Below are positions 13,801 through 25,492 of a stretch of DNA of 64,000 nucleotides, piece after piece. Position 1 is the stretch's first letter. Each line of letters begins with the position of its first letter. Made by a program: the position numbers and the translations under genes. This DNA comes from Dimorphilus gyrociliatus (Eukaryota; Annelida; Polychaeta; Dinophilidae), in the NCBI GenBank assembly GCA_904063045.1, contig CAJFCJ010000001.1, positions 2,983,501 through 3,047,500 of the forward strand, given 5' to 3'. The notes beneath the pieces were generated by a model. The model saw only the letters and a program-made list of their open reading frames with translations, did no database searches and had not been told where the DNA came from.

Positions 13801-16764
13801 TTCTGCATGAAGACGGCTTACTACGCATGCGTTTTTTAGTCCTAGAGCAAAAGTATTTGGAACTTTTGGAGGATAGCCGTCTATTGGAAGCCTTAAACGT
13901 CCTACGCCAGCAATTGACACCTCTCCACTATTGCACAGAACGTGTACATACATTAACTACATATATGATGTGCTCAACGGCCGAAGAACTCAGGGAAACC
14001 GCCAAATGGGAGGGTAAAGGTTCGATTTCCAGGCAGAGAGTGATGGAAAGGCTCCATGAATTTTTACCAGCCAACGTGATACTTCCTCCAAGAAGATTAG
14101 ACACGTTAATATCACAGGTGGGAATTATGTTAAGTTACGCTACTAGAACATTAAGTTGAAGCATAAACAACTGTAAATAATGTAGGCTTTGCAATAAAAA
14201 GTCAATGTTTGAATGGACTTTCTTTTCATTCTTTTTTGTATTATCTCATTTTTACAATCTGCTCTGTTTTGAAAAACTACAGGCTGTCGAACTGCAGCAG
14301 CAAAGGTGTCCTTATCATAACAGCAAAACAACGGATACAGACGATTGCCTTTTAGTCGATCATCAGTGTTCTCAGGAGCATATGCCAAATGTCACGATTC
14401 AACTGCTAACAGATCATACTGACGAAGTATGGTTTTGCAGATTTTCCCCAGATGGCAATAAACTGGCAACTGGGTGTAAATCCGGTCAACTTATTCTGTG
14501 GAACGTTGATAAAAAACGGTATACTGTTCAAAAGTGGAAGGTATTGGATGGTCATTCATATGGTGTTTCAACGGTGAGAAATCGTAATCAGTTGTTATTT
14601 AATCGTTTAAAACTTGAAATTGAAGGCATTCATCATAGTAATTCTTATAGCTTGATAATTTTTTAATAACGATTATAAATTCATTAAATGAATCATTAGA
14701 CAAAACTTGAAAAATTTCTTTACGTTAACAGATTGCATGGTCAACGGACAGTAAATATATTATAGTATGTGGTCCTGATGATTGCGCTGATTTATGGATT
14801 TGGAATGCCGAAACGGGAATTTTAAAGACCAAAATGAATAACTCACCAGAAGATAGCTTAACAACAGCATCATTTTATAACGATACCTATCAATTTATCG
14901 TCGCAGGCACCAGAGGACAATTCTTTCATTGTGTTAGTATATATATTTTGTTATACTCTTCGAGATAATTACTCCCTCGTCAGCTATTGAATACGATAGA
15001 TTATTCTATAAAAGTAAAAAGCTAGATTGTACTTCCATTTTTATCCATTCTACTATTTTATCTAATAGAATGAGCGTTTAATGAAGTAGAATTCTAAATA
15101 GAACCAATTTCGTTATGGATAATCTTAAAGGATATTGAAAGCACATTCCCTGTAAATTAAAAGTTGCATAATTTATTTCCTAAAATTTCATTCCATTTTA
15201 TCTAAATAACTATACTTCGAAAAAAATAGAATGAAAACTCTTAGATAAAACAAGAGTAAATTGGTAAATTCATGTGAATCTCACAAGAATCAAAAATTTA
15301 ATGTGACGTTAGTGAAATGTCTTTTTAATCAAGACGATTTAATAGGGATGAGAGTAACTTGGTTTTATCATATACGTTGTATATATATACGTATATACAG
15401 TATGTATACTTATAAAATACGTATAAAACTTTAAGGTTTATCGTTTACTTCAAGAGTTCATTAGATATATGACATAAGCCTTTCCTAAGTTTTTCATTAA
15501 TAAAAATAACGATCTAGTCTTTTCAAATAATGCCAATAGAATATTTTGACTACATATAGCGATGAAATAATTATCCGCATTGAATTATTGATTTGCCAAT
15601 GCGAACTACAATGGGTTGGCGGCAGCACCTTAAAAGAAAAAGGGAATATAAAGAGGAGTGGTTTCGAAAGATCTTAGATCGTTAATAGAATTTTGCTTAT
15701 ATATCAAGTACTAATGGTACATTATAAATTATAATAATCTATCGAATTCATGGTATTGTTAATTAAGATAAAAATATCTTTATCCATTTTTAAAAACTTT
15801 AACGATGGAAAATGTACAATACCTAAATTAAGAGATTAGAGTTTTTAACTCGAAGAAGAATCTCGTTCAGCATACAGGTGTGAGATACTAATTAGATCTT
15901 AACTCTCTCGTATGGTGTTGCTCACAGGATTTGGAAGGTCACGTGCTGGATCAATGGGAAGGAGTTCGCGTTCAGTGCGTTCAGTGTTCCAATGATCACG
16001 TAACAGTATACGCAGCTGATACGCATCATCGAATAAGGGCGTATAACTTTGAAGAAGTCAGTGATCAGGATGTATTGATGGAAGATCATGCTATTATGTC
16101 TTTCTGTTTAAACGATTCATGCGAATTGGCTTTGCTCAATGTGGCCCAACAGGGCGTTCACTTATGGAGCGTGAAAGATAAGATACTCGTACGCAAGTTT
16201 CAAGGATTGACCCAGGGATATTATACAATATATTCCTGCTTCGGTGGCTTGAACAACAACTTTATAGCTTCCGGAAGTGAAGGTAAAAAGCTCTATAAGA
16301 TATTTTCTGATTTATTTCATTTGCTTAGTAAATCTTCTACACAAAGAAATCATCCAGAAGGAAAAGGATTGACAATTTTTAGTCATATAAGATTATCTTA
16401 CCCGCTCCCTTTTACTATTCTTTATTCTTAACATTTATCAACTTTGTTCTCTTTAAGTTGTAGCCTTCTACTATAATACATTTGATGTAGTAGGGTACCT
16501 TTACTTTAATATGTAGTTGCCATTTCTTTTGCTTGGAATTAAATTAATACTTGTGTCGTTATTTTAGATAATAAAATTTATCTGTGGCATATTCGGAAGG
16601 AAGAGCCAATAGCCACCCTTTCGGGACATAATAGAACTGTAAACTGTGTACATTGGAATCCATGCGTTCCAGAAATGTTAGCCTCAGTCTCAGATGATAG
16701 TACCGTTAGGATATGGGCGCCGGCTGCTGTGCAAGCTAAAAATGGAACTTCAACACCTATTTAG
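7870..16764 (+). CDS. WDR26: WDR26, LisH-CTLH-WD40 scaffold of the GID/CTLH E3 ligase
   Basis: Seven exons (7870-8045, 11145-11244, 13767-14117, 14283-14573, 14732-14932, 15928-16282, 16568-16764) encode 556 aa with consistent phases. The start MQANG matches the start of vertebrate WDR26. A LisH segment ([16 protein letters not shown], about residues 43-60) is followed by the CTLH motif ([14 protein letters not shown]) and the conserved linker ([17 protein letters not shown]). WD40 repeats run from about residue 250 to the end ([42 protein letters not shown]). The family (yeast Gid7) helps assemble the CTLH ubiquitin ligase and recruit substrates. Compared with human WDR26, the low-complexity N-terminus is much shorter and one WD repeat is abbreviated (around NSPEDSLTT). 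Introns 1, 2 and 5 are about 3.1, 2.5 and 1.0 kb, far longer than those of the neighbours. A poly(A) signal AATAAA lies at 16840-16845. Confidence 0.95.
9640..9985 (+). pseudogene. Possible ankyrin-repeat relic inside WDR26 intron 1
   Basis: Pieces in different frames resemble consecutive parts of ankyrin repeats: [13 protein letters not shown] and [12 protein letters not shown] in the first frame, then [13 protein letters not shown] ending at a stop, then [10 protein letters not shown] in the next frame directly after it. The last two pieces would join as a typical ankyrin end if one base were shifted. The local GC content is higher than in the surrounding intron. At least two frame breaks and internal stops show it is not a working gene. 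The call rests on motif resemblance only. Confidence 0.3.
12186..12207 (+). repeat. Short perfect hairpin in WDR26 intron 2
   Basis: CCCTGG-TAAT-CCAGGG at 12189-12204 forms a 6-bp stem that extends to 9 bp with a G-T wobble, closed by a 4-nt loop. It stands out in otherwise AT-rich intronic DNA. It is too small to be a microRNA precursor by itself. Confidence 0.4.
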
Positions 16765-16839
16765 AAATATAGAAGGGATAAGAAGACAACGCTTCTATGC
16801 ATCCATGCGCAAAAGGTGCTCTCTTCAATGAGACAGACG

Positions 16840-16845
16840 AATAAA
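16840..16845 (+). terminator. Poly(A) signal of WDR26
   Basis: AATAAA lies 76 bp beyond the WDR26 stop codon, the expected place for the 3' end signal in this compact genome. Confidence 0.5.
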
Positions 16846-17810
16846 AAACAAACTGGTCATATTGTATAGCTTATATTATATAGGTTTTTGTGCTGAGTAT
16901 ATTTGTTAAAGGTGTACTAGACTGGTTACGGAATGGTTAAAGTATAACTTGATTTGGAAGATTTGTCCCATATTAATTCTAAAAAAAGCCTGTAAAGGAA
17001 AACTAATGGAGAGAATGAGAAAGAAATTGATTATTTCGTAGAATATGATCTTTTACTGATGCATGTCTAATCATTTTAAAATCGTATATATGTATAAAAT
17101 CATATATCGTATATTATAAGTAGCCAGTTATCGGTTAAACATTTACAAATGTTCCGATAAAAATGAAGAAAAGTCTCTTTTCAAGACAAATAGCATACAA
17201 AATTACCAATTTTTCTTAAAATAATTGGATGACAACTATTTTTTAGATGAAAATTATCACTAGCTGAGAATTCAATGAATTCGAAATGTTAAAAAGAAAT
17301 TATCGATTTCTAATGATAATTAGAGTAATAATAGGTTAATCTTAAGAAAACCAATTGAAATATATTCTTTTAAAGTAAGCGAACGAAAATCTATCAAAAT
17401 TCTTTTGTTTTTTCTATTTTTAATTTTTACAATATAAGCGAAATTAAAATGTCAATAGAAAATATTCTTCAATTTTATCATCTGATTTGTCTTAATTAAT
17501 ACACTAAAAGGTGAATGAAGTAAATAAGTAAATTTAATTAATACGTAGTCTTTTATACATATATGCATATAAAGACTATTAAAATCATCATTAACATATA
17601 ATTCGTATTTTCAAGAAAAATACAAGGAAGCTGCTTAAAAAGCAATCTGTAATTGACGAAAGGAGTTTGTAAAATAAGTTTTTTTTGTAATGTATATATA
17701 TAAATAAAAGAAAACAGTTTTATCTTAATCAGTCTAGTACAGTTTAAAGAAGAATGTATTACGAATATTTTTTCTTTTTTTGATACCTTTACAGTTTAAT
17801 ATATATACTA

Positions 17811-17850
17811 ATATATATATATATTGTTATATATATATATATATATATAC
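17811..17850. repeat. (TA)n microsatellite cluster
   Basis: Near-continuous TA dinucleotides with one interruption (ATTGTTAT). Open frames of both strands across it are repeat artefacts. Confidence 0.85.
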
Positions 17851-18072
17851 AATGTATATGTAACTTTTTTGGGATGGAAACATCTGTAATTTTTTTTTTT
17901 GCCTTAAAATTTGCTAGTGATTTATATTTTTTCCTTATGTTTCCCTTTTTTTCTGTTTCTGCTTTAGGGAAAAAAAAAGTGCTAGGTAAAAACAAGACAA
18001 AAAAATGTGTGCAGTTTCGTCGTGTAATTTGCACAGAAATATATATATATATAATTCTTCAGTTATAATATC

Positions 18073-18122
18073 CATATATATATATATATATATATACAGT
18101 ATATATATATATATATATATAG
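18073..18122. repeat. (TA)n microsatellite with central TATACAGTATA
   Basis: About 50 bp of TA dinucleotides broken once by the odd palindrome TATACAGTATA at 18093-18103. The same interruption recurs in other TA tracts of the window. Confidence 0.85.
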
Positions 18123-18261
18123 ATATTTCTTTCTTTCTTTTCTCTTTTCTTCAAAATATTCACTGAATGATCAATTTTTTTGAATAAATTGAATCGATAA
18201 AAACCTGTTAAGTTAATGTCTTTTTTTTAGGAGTTTATTGCTTTATTTCACTATTTACCCA

Positions 18262-18636
18262 GACGTCCCTGAAGCAGACGTTGTCGACGATACAATCTCA
18301 CTTTGTATATATAAAAATAATTATTTTAAACGAATAATGACCTATAGATTGTTAATTAACATTTATCTCAAGGAAATCTGGTTTTGAAGTGAAAACTGTT
18401 ATACTGGGCCAAGGATGGTAACTATTTCTCTATGGACAAAAAACACAGCTATACTCCACTCTGTTAAAAAGCGATGGTTGAGATGAGTTTCTTTTATGTC
18501 TTATGGACGGTCGATGTAGATCATTACCACATTCTTGTTGCATTAGACAGTTTTTTCTTAGTAAACGTAACCTCGAAAGCCGAACAAATTTACTATAGAA
18601 AATGACTTTTGTGATATTCTTTGTACTTTTTGTCAA
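18262..18636 (-). CDS. Doubtful small gene, two coding-like stretches
   Basis: On the minus strand 18636-18430 is open and ends with an Arg/Cys-rich stretch (LRLLRKNCLMQQECGN, RHKRNSSQPS, YSCVFCP). Further on, about 18303-18256 reads KVRLYRRQRLLQGRLGK then a stop, which looks like a basic C-terminus. I could not join the two with one unambiguous intron, and no family is recognised. The higher GC content than the flanks is the main support. Confidence 0.2.
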
Positions 18637-19060
18637 TTACAGAAGAAAATATATATAAAGCTAATGTCTTCTTATTGAACTTGTTCTATATTGTTTCTTC
18701 ATTTTAGATGAAAGCGTTACAAATAATAACTATAGAGCACAAAGTAGTGTACAAAAAAAACATATAATCTTCAAGGTTCAACAATCGAGGACAGGATCGT
18801 TCTAATTAATATAAGAAGTTTCCTTTAAACATAAATTTTGTAATTAGTAAAGACCCTGGAAGAAGTAAACTAGGACGACTAGTTTTTTTTAATATACAGT
18901 ACCAACTATCTACCAACTATTAACAGCTTATTGTTTAATGTTATTATATATAAAAATACAGTATATACGCATTTTATATTTTGGTTATGAATAATAATTA
19001 TAATAGAAAATAAAAACAATAAAATACTGCAATTTATTGTTTTGCAGTTGACAGATAACT

Positions 19061-19096
19061 GTATATATATATATATATATATACAGAATATATATA
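19061..19096. repeat. (TA)n microsatellite
   Basis: TA dinucleotide tract interrupted by TACAGAATA. Confidence 0.8.
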
Positions 19097-19834
19097 ATTT
19101 TCAATATTCTACAATAAGCACTTCTTTTAAATGTTTCTACTAATTTTTTTTTCAATCGCAGGTAAAGTAAATATTCAAATTATTGATTATCTAATGTTTA
19201 ATTGGTTTTTTATAACACCTAGGCCTTTCTTTCTATATTCTTACAACTGTTTGACTATCTATAAATAAATAGCAAGATATTTCTTTAAAAAAAAAAATCA
19301 ACATTTGCTGTAAGAGATCATTAGAAATGTGTTTAGAAAGAGGAAAATATGGGATATATAACATTTAGTTTTAAAGAAATTCTATGCCAATGTCATATTT
19401 AATTTAATAGGATTTTATAAGAGAAGAAGAAATCGTTGGTATCTTTATATTTTTGACTGGGTAAGTTGAATAAATCATTGAAAAGAATTTTATTAAATAT
19501 GTGTAGAAACTTGAATAGATTACAAATGATAAACTCTTGTTATTTAATATGGAAGAAGAGAAATATATATATTCTTATAATGGTATAAATACACAAAATA
19601 CTCCTTATTACATAGTTTCACAGGTACAGTATTAATTTGTAATAAGTAATACCTTATATGTTTGTTAAGCAGTTTAATAATTCAATAATTGTAAACCTTA
19701 AAGATAAATGAATGAAAAAAATTGGATACTAAACTAATAAATAATTCATTATTATTTTTCATTCCATTAATTAAACGCCTATCAATATTTTACGTTATTT
19801 TTTACTTTATCTTCTTCTTTCCCTTTTGTTTTTC

Positions 19835-22394
19835 ATGAACGAAAACAAACAGGCCTATGGCAATAACGTTAGTCAATCGATCTATTCTCAGCAACATTCT
19901 TTACGTAACGATAATCCTAAAAGCTCTCCAGTTAATGTTACGATCGGCTACAGAAAGCCAGTTATAAAACGTAAAAGACTGATAACAAACGATGGATGCA
20001 AGTTGTATATTATACTTTCTTTGACAATTCTAACGTTGATAGGACTAGGAACTGGTCTATATTTTGGTTTTAGTTTTAAGCAAGGTATAATTCGATTTTT
20101 GGGTGAAAATATCGAAATAATTTATTTATGTTAGATAAAAAGGTTAACATTGAAACAACAACAGAAATAAATTTTTCCCAATCCGATACAATTGATGGAA
20201 ATATTCCGTTACAAACGCTATTATTTACTGAAAGTCAGAAAATCTCCTCCTCTCGTGATAGTGAATTATCAACTTCTATAGCGTGGACCTCAGAGGTAAA
20301 ATGATGTAGGCATAGGGTAGAAATAGCTTGTATAACATATGTGGCTTTTAAAAAGGGGAAAACTTCAAAGGAGTCTTTTTCAAAAATATCATCATACGTC
20401 TCATCAGTAACGGATAAAATTAAATTTGAAAATGTAACAATAAGAGCAGACGATGAGGCAACAAAACATCGGGAAGAGACTAGCTCTTTATTTACAACGA
20501 ACCCTCCTCAAATCTCCGATAAAACTACAGAAACGTCAACTGTTCCAGATAAAATTACTCCAATTTCTAATACTATTTGGACAAGACTAACGAAAAAAGA
20601 AGATTTTACTTCCAAACAACCGGCAACAACTAAAGACGAGGATAAACAGACTACATTATCCTCAAGAGCAAGTACATTTCCTATTAAAACATCTGATATG
20701 ATTCCCTCAAATAGTTTGCCCGTTACAAAAATCAATTATAGTCAAGATAATTTAACTAAGAAGCCTTTTAAGGGAATATCTACGACTAGAAATGCAATAG
20801 AAAATACGTCCGTTAGACAAACTTTTCCAATTGATCTTACGGATAGCACGAGCAATCCTAGAGAGACTAAAAAACAATCCGTTACAACTGATGATGGTTT
20901 CAACACCAAGTCGACTTCTATCACGCTTGAAGCTAGACAAACTGATAAAACTAATCGTGTTTCAACAGTTTCCTTCGAAACCCAAACAAAAATGGCTGTT
21001 ACAGTTACAAAATCGATAAAACTTTCAACTATGGAATTATTATTAGCTAATTTAACAACTGGTCCGACAGATAGAGGGGAAGCCTCTACAGCAAAACTGC
21101 AAACTACTACTTTTACTCCCATTATTAATAATTGCGAATCATTAAATGTTATCGCTCCCCGAATCATAGGTGGATCGAATACAGTTCTAGGAGAAATACC
21201 CTGGCAGGTAGAAATGCTTCATTTTTTTTTCTCCTTTTACAAACGTCTTTTTAACATTGTATATCAAAATAAAGCAAAAACAACAGAATATAAATTAATT
21301 AATAAGCAAAAATATACATTGTTTAAGGCCTTTTTGAAGATAAATAGAGTTGGAATGGTTAGTAGGTGCGGAGCTGCTATTATCCATGAAAGATACTTAA
21401 TAACTGCTGCTCATTGCGTAGAAAAGTTAGCATAATTTTTTAAAGCTTTTTCTCTTTGATCCTTTCTTTAAAAAAATTATTAGGCAACCGTTTCGTGTAA
21501 CTGCAATTATGGGAACAGCAAATATCAAGAGCCCTGAGAAAGTGGAAGTTCTTTGTACAGACTATTATATACATCCTAACTACTCATCATTGAATTCCGA
21601 ATATAAGAATGATATTGCAGTCTTACGTCTTGATACAGTATTATCTTTTGATTGGAAATTAGGACCAATATGCTTTCCTCAAAGGGATTATTCCGAAGAT
21701 ATTTCCTATGAATGCAATTCATCTGGTTATGGTAGAATCCGTATTAATGGTAGGATAAATAATTAGATATATACGTTTATATATATATATATATATTGAC
21801 AAAGTTATTTCTTTTATTGAATCGTTATTTTATCTTTTTTTCCCTCTCCTCTCTTCTTCCTCGAAGACGACAAAGTTAGTGACATTTTAAGGAAATCTTA
21901 TCAAATAATTGTTCCTGTAGATGAATGTAAAAAGCATTTCTTAAACGATGGTAGTCGTGTGACATCACCAGACATGATATGTTCTAGAGATAAATATAAA
22001 AAAGACTCTGGTACTTGCAACGTTAGTATTCTTTATTATTTAATTTATATAGAGTTTTCTTTTTAATCTTATTCTAATGTAACTAATTGTAATTGGTTTA
22101 TTGCATATATCATTAATGATAATAATTTGTTCTCCTTTTAAAACGAAAGGGTGATTCTGGCGGTCCACTATCCTGTTTTATTGATGGCCAATGGAGAGTA
22201 TTGGGTATCACTAGCTGGGGAAGAAAAAATTGCTCAGATGGTTTTACAGTCTATTCTCGGGTAACAATAAGAAAACCTTACCAATAATCATTACTTCGTA
22301 TATGAAATAACCTGTTTTGTTTTTTCTATTCATTATACAGGTTTGGACTTTCAGAAACTGGATTAACACAGTAATTAAGCTTACGAATAATTAA
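19835..22394 (+). CDS. Type II transmembrane serine protease (S1 family)
   Basis: Eight exons (19835-20084, 20135-20295, 20356-21207, 21340-21425, 21484-21749, 21867-22021, 22150-22260, 22341-22394) encode 644 aa. A cytoplasmic N-terminus with a basic stop signal (VIKRKRL) precedes one membrane helix at about residues 57-80. A Ser/Thr-rich stem of about 320 residues follows, likely O-glycosylated. The S1 protease domain starts after the activation site R|IIGGS (Ile407). The triad is H446 (TAAHC), D493 (NDIAVL) and S593 (GDSGGP). A Cys in NNCES before the cleavage site probably tethers the cut domain to the stem. The usual trypsin Asp189 is absent: the stretch before the active serine reads DSGTCNGDS, placing Gly at 189, so specificity is unlikely to be trypsin-like. 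The start is uncertain, since the ATG sits just after a pyrimidine tract and GCAAACAG-like acceptors, and an upstream exon cannot be excluded. Confidence 0.88.
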
Positions 22395-24001
22395 TCAAAT
22401 TGAAGGAGTTTATCAATTGTTAATTCACATATGGAATACTAATCAGGATAAAGATGTCTTTCCTTTTCTGGATTTTATCAAAGCGAAAAATGTATATATA
22501 CAGTATATATAATAAAAATTAACGAAAACTGATACTTAACATAATCTATTAATAGAAGTTCAAAGTTAATCGATAGAGAAGGATACATAATATATATATA
22601 TATATATACTGTATATGTATTCAAAGAAACATTCTTTTCCTTCTTTATCAAGATACACACACATTATTTATAATCTAATAGCCTAATTATCATATCACAA
22701 TCTATAATCGAAATGATGAGACGCTTGCCGCTACCCCAAAACACAGCCTTGAGCGTTTATTATTAATTATAGTAGTTCTATTTATAATCTTCACTAATTT
22801 ATTTATTAATATCATATACCTGTTTTTTCTTTTTTTTACAATTTTGCATTATATATAGGGCTTATAAAAAAGAAATCCGTACTAATTCTTACACGCTAAT
22901 TAGTATTTATTTATTCAAATCATGCTAATAAGATAATTAATGCAATATTGGTTGAAATATTGCAAAATAATTCCATCTACTTGCAAGTATTATATAATCG
23001 TATGAAAATATTTTATCATTTTGACGATAGATGGAGATGATTAATAGGATTGATTTTTTTTGTACTTTTTTCTGGCTTTACCTTTATTTTCTCCTACTCA
23101 AAACGTTATCATTCACGTTTCCAGCCTTCAATTTGATTCTAACTGATAAAGAAATATAATTTAATAATTGATATCCTTTTCTTTATATTTTTCCTTTTAA
23201 CTTATAAGAGTCATCAGAAAGATCAAGAGCTAAAAAACTATAGATAATGAGATAGGAGGAAGGGAGAGGGCGAAAAAGAAAGAAAGATAAATAGACTTAG
23301 AGATAGATGGTGAGAGGACTATAGAAATATAAAGTAACGAATGAGAGAGTGGGACGGAGTGAGAGAGAGATATATATTTAGATAGATTATGTGTGCATGT
23401 GAGTGTGTGTGTCTGGATAAGAAAGAGAAAAGAGAAACATAGTTGGAATAGAGAAAAATATATTTACTATTGTAGCCAGGATATAATCTGTGCACCCATA
23501 TACCTAAAGTTTAAAAGAAACAGCAGAGCATAATATGCTCGTGTTACCTATAGCAGAAAAAGAGAATGTATGATATTTTCCGATAAGAATCAATTCCTTA
23601 GAAGACTCAGAAATGTTGGTAACAACGGATAAATACATATCTACAGTATATACAATATACTGTATACTATATATTGTATATAAAAAGTTAGAAGAATAAA
23701 AGTCACGTCCAGTAAAATGATCTTTTATTCAAATAGTATAATTATATAGATTTTAATCATTTTATTCAATATTTATTAACCTATTTAACGAAATAGAAGT
23801 AATGTTTATAATAAGAATGTAATATTTATTATAACAAAACTCGTTTCTCTTTAAAACAAATAGTAAAAAAAAAATAGCAGTTCGTTGACCTTCAAAGGAA
23901 ACAATGAAATGTATAAAAAACAGGGGACGTTTATTATTTTAATCTATTTATCTTATATATATATACTGTACAGACAGTTAATATTCTTTAAATATTTTAA
24001 A
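22395..24001. other. Intergenic, purine-rich and TA repeats
   Basis: No gene seen. It has two TATACWGTATA palindromes (22497-22507 and 22605-22615), a TA tract at 22590-22610, and a long imperfect purine tract at about 23230-23450 of AGAGAG and GGA units. Confidence 0.6.
23230..23450 (+). repeat. Imperfect purine (GA-rich) tract
   Basis: About 220 bp with a strong purine bias on the plus strand, including GAGAGAGAGA and GGAAGGGAGAGGG segments and a short (GT)n run at about 23400. It could form unusual DNA structure, but no gene is evident. Confidence 0.6.
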
Positions 24002-25492
24002 TTATTCGTCTCTATATACAGAGTTTCTTCTCTCTGTTTCTAGATATTCAGCTTTTGCAGCTAAATACATTTGACGCTCAACTGTTGTTCTTGACGCTGA
24101 TTTTTTATCCAATGCAGTTTTTAATTTCATTCCAGGCCGTTTTTGTAGAGCTCTATTACCTGTAGCTAAACCATTGTTATAGCAAACCGACCTCTTTCTG
24201 ACCCTTTCCATATCACCGCCAGCAGCTGAGAGTTTAGCTTCCATTGTTAATCTGTCATCTCTTTCCCTTCTATCCTCTTCCTCTAAGGCGTTTGACGTGA
24301 CCGTTAAATTGAGGATTATGTCATGCATTTCCGATTTCATTTCTTGCACCCTTTCCCTGAGCTCTTTAGTGCCCTCCCAACTTCTTACCATCTTTAGGGG
24401 CTTACTAGCCGCCGTTCTAGGTCTTGAAGAAACGTTCGAATCGTCTGACCCTTTTCTAGAAGGTCTAGTTTTGGAAACGTTGGCGGATTTTGCTCTAATT
24501 TCAAATTTTGTCTCTATAGGTGGTTGGGTAACAAAGACAGAGGGGCTAGCAGATACGGGTCTTAGAAGTAACCACGGTTGCGAAGCATCATAGTTCAAAA
24601 GAGCGGAAGCCGAAGTATTACCGGCAACAATTTTCCTAATAGTCTCTCTATCCTTATCTTTCTGAGCAAGTCTAAAAGTGGAGAAGGAGAGAAAGAGAGA
24701 AAGAGAAAATAAAATACTTTTTTAGACATCATTTGACCAAAACTTCTAAAAAGTTAATCGAAAGATTTTTTGTCGCCTATTTCTTTACACTTTGCTTTGA
24801 AAATATAGAAAAAGACGTCAAACTAATAATATCTAAAGCGAGAAGAGAAAAAGAAAAGCTTCTTTTATACTATTTATGCCATTATATTTCAATTCTTAGC
24901 TAATATTATTTCATTAATATGTTTATTTAACGTATTGTGATAGTACGATTTATGATAGGCTAGTTTTATTTTACTTTTATTATTCAATAAATTGTATAAA
25001 GTTGATTGAGCGGAAAAATACTTCTTTTCTTTACTAATTGCTATCAATACCATTAGGTCATAAAATTTATATTAATAAGTGTTATCTAATTTGTGTTTTA
25101 TTATAGCTTACTTACCTTTTCTCTAATAGTTTCCTAGCAGATCTTACTGTAGGAGAGACGTAGAGAGATCTGTTCAAGCCCGTTAAATCACCAGCGCTAA
25201 ATGGTCTTCTAGACGGATAATGCAATGGTTTTCTTTCACCATTTTTTGGCTTTGCATAAGAAGGATGTCCGATACTTTCAACATTTTTACCTTCGTAAAC
25301 TTTATTGCAATTGAATTCGAACTGCTGAACTTTAAATTTCTTCTTTTGCAAGTCGAATAAAAAGCTTCTCCTATCCTTTTCAATACTAAATTGTTCCTTT
25401 TTTAAGAGCACATCTTCTAACTGATTTTTAGCAATCACCGATGGATGTGGGTTTAAAGAAATTTTTAATTTGTTGTCCACTTTAGCGGCCAT
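24002..25492 (-). CDS. Uncharacterised basic protein, 348 aa
   Basis: Two exons, 25492-25116 and 24671-24002, are joined by a 444-bp intron with GTAAGT donor and TTTTAG acceptor in phase 2. The protein is rich in Arg, Lys, Ser and Glu with no signal peptide or membrane segment. It has three short R-P-x-S/T-A type motifs (RRPFSAGD, LRPVSASPS, RPRTAASK) and a predicted helical, charged middle (KELRERVQEMKSEMHDIILNL; EEEDRRERDDR) that may form a coiled coil. Repeated RPxSA motifs are common in poorly described ciliary and cytoskeletal proteins, so a cytoskeletal role is a guess. The ATG at 25490-25492 opens MAAKVDNKLKISLNPHPS with no upstream in-frame alternative nearby. Confidence 0.7.

Larger units (their letters stand above)
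16846..19834. other. Intergenic with TA microsatellites
   Basis: About 3 kb between WDR26 and the serine protease. It holds several long (TA)n tracts and no clear gene. A non-repetitive island at about 18240-18640 has coding-like stretches on the minus strand, described separately. Confidence 0.5.

Noticed and set aside
17789-18068. Open frames on both strands rich in Tyr and Ile
   Set aside because: They are translations of TA repeats (IYIYIY).
20508-21167. Long antisense open frames opposite the protease stem
   Set aside because: They mirror the Ser/Thr-rich coding exon on the plus strand; low-complexity codons give open frames on the opposite strand. No homology.
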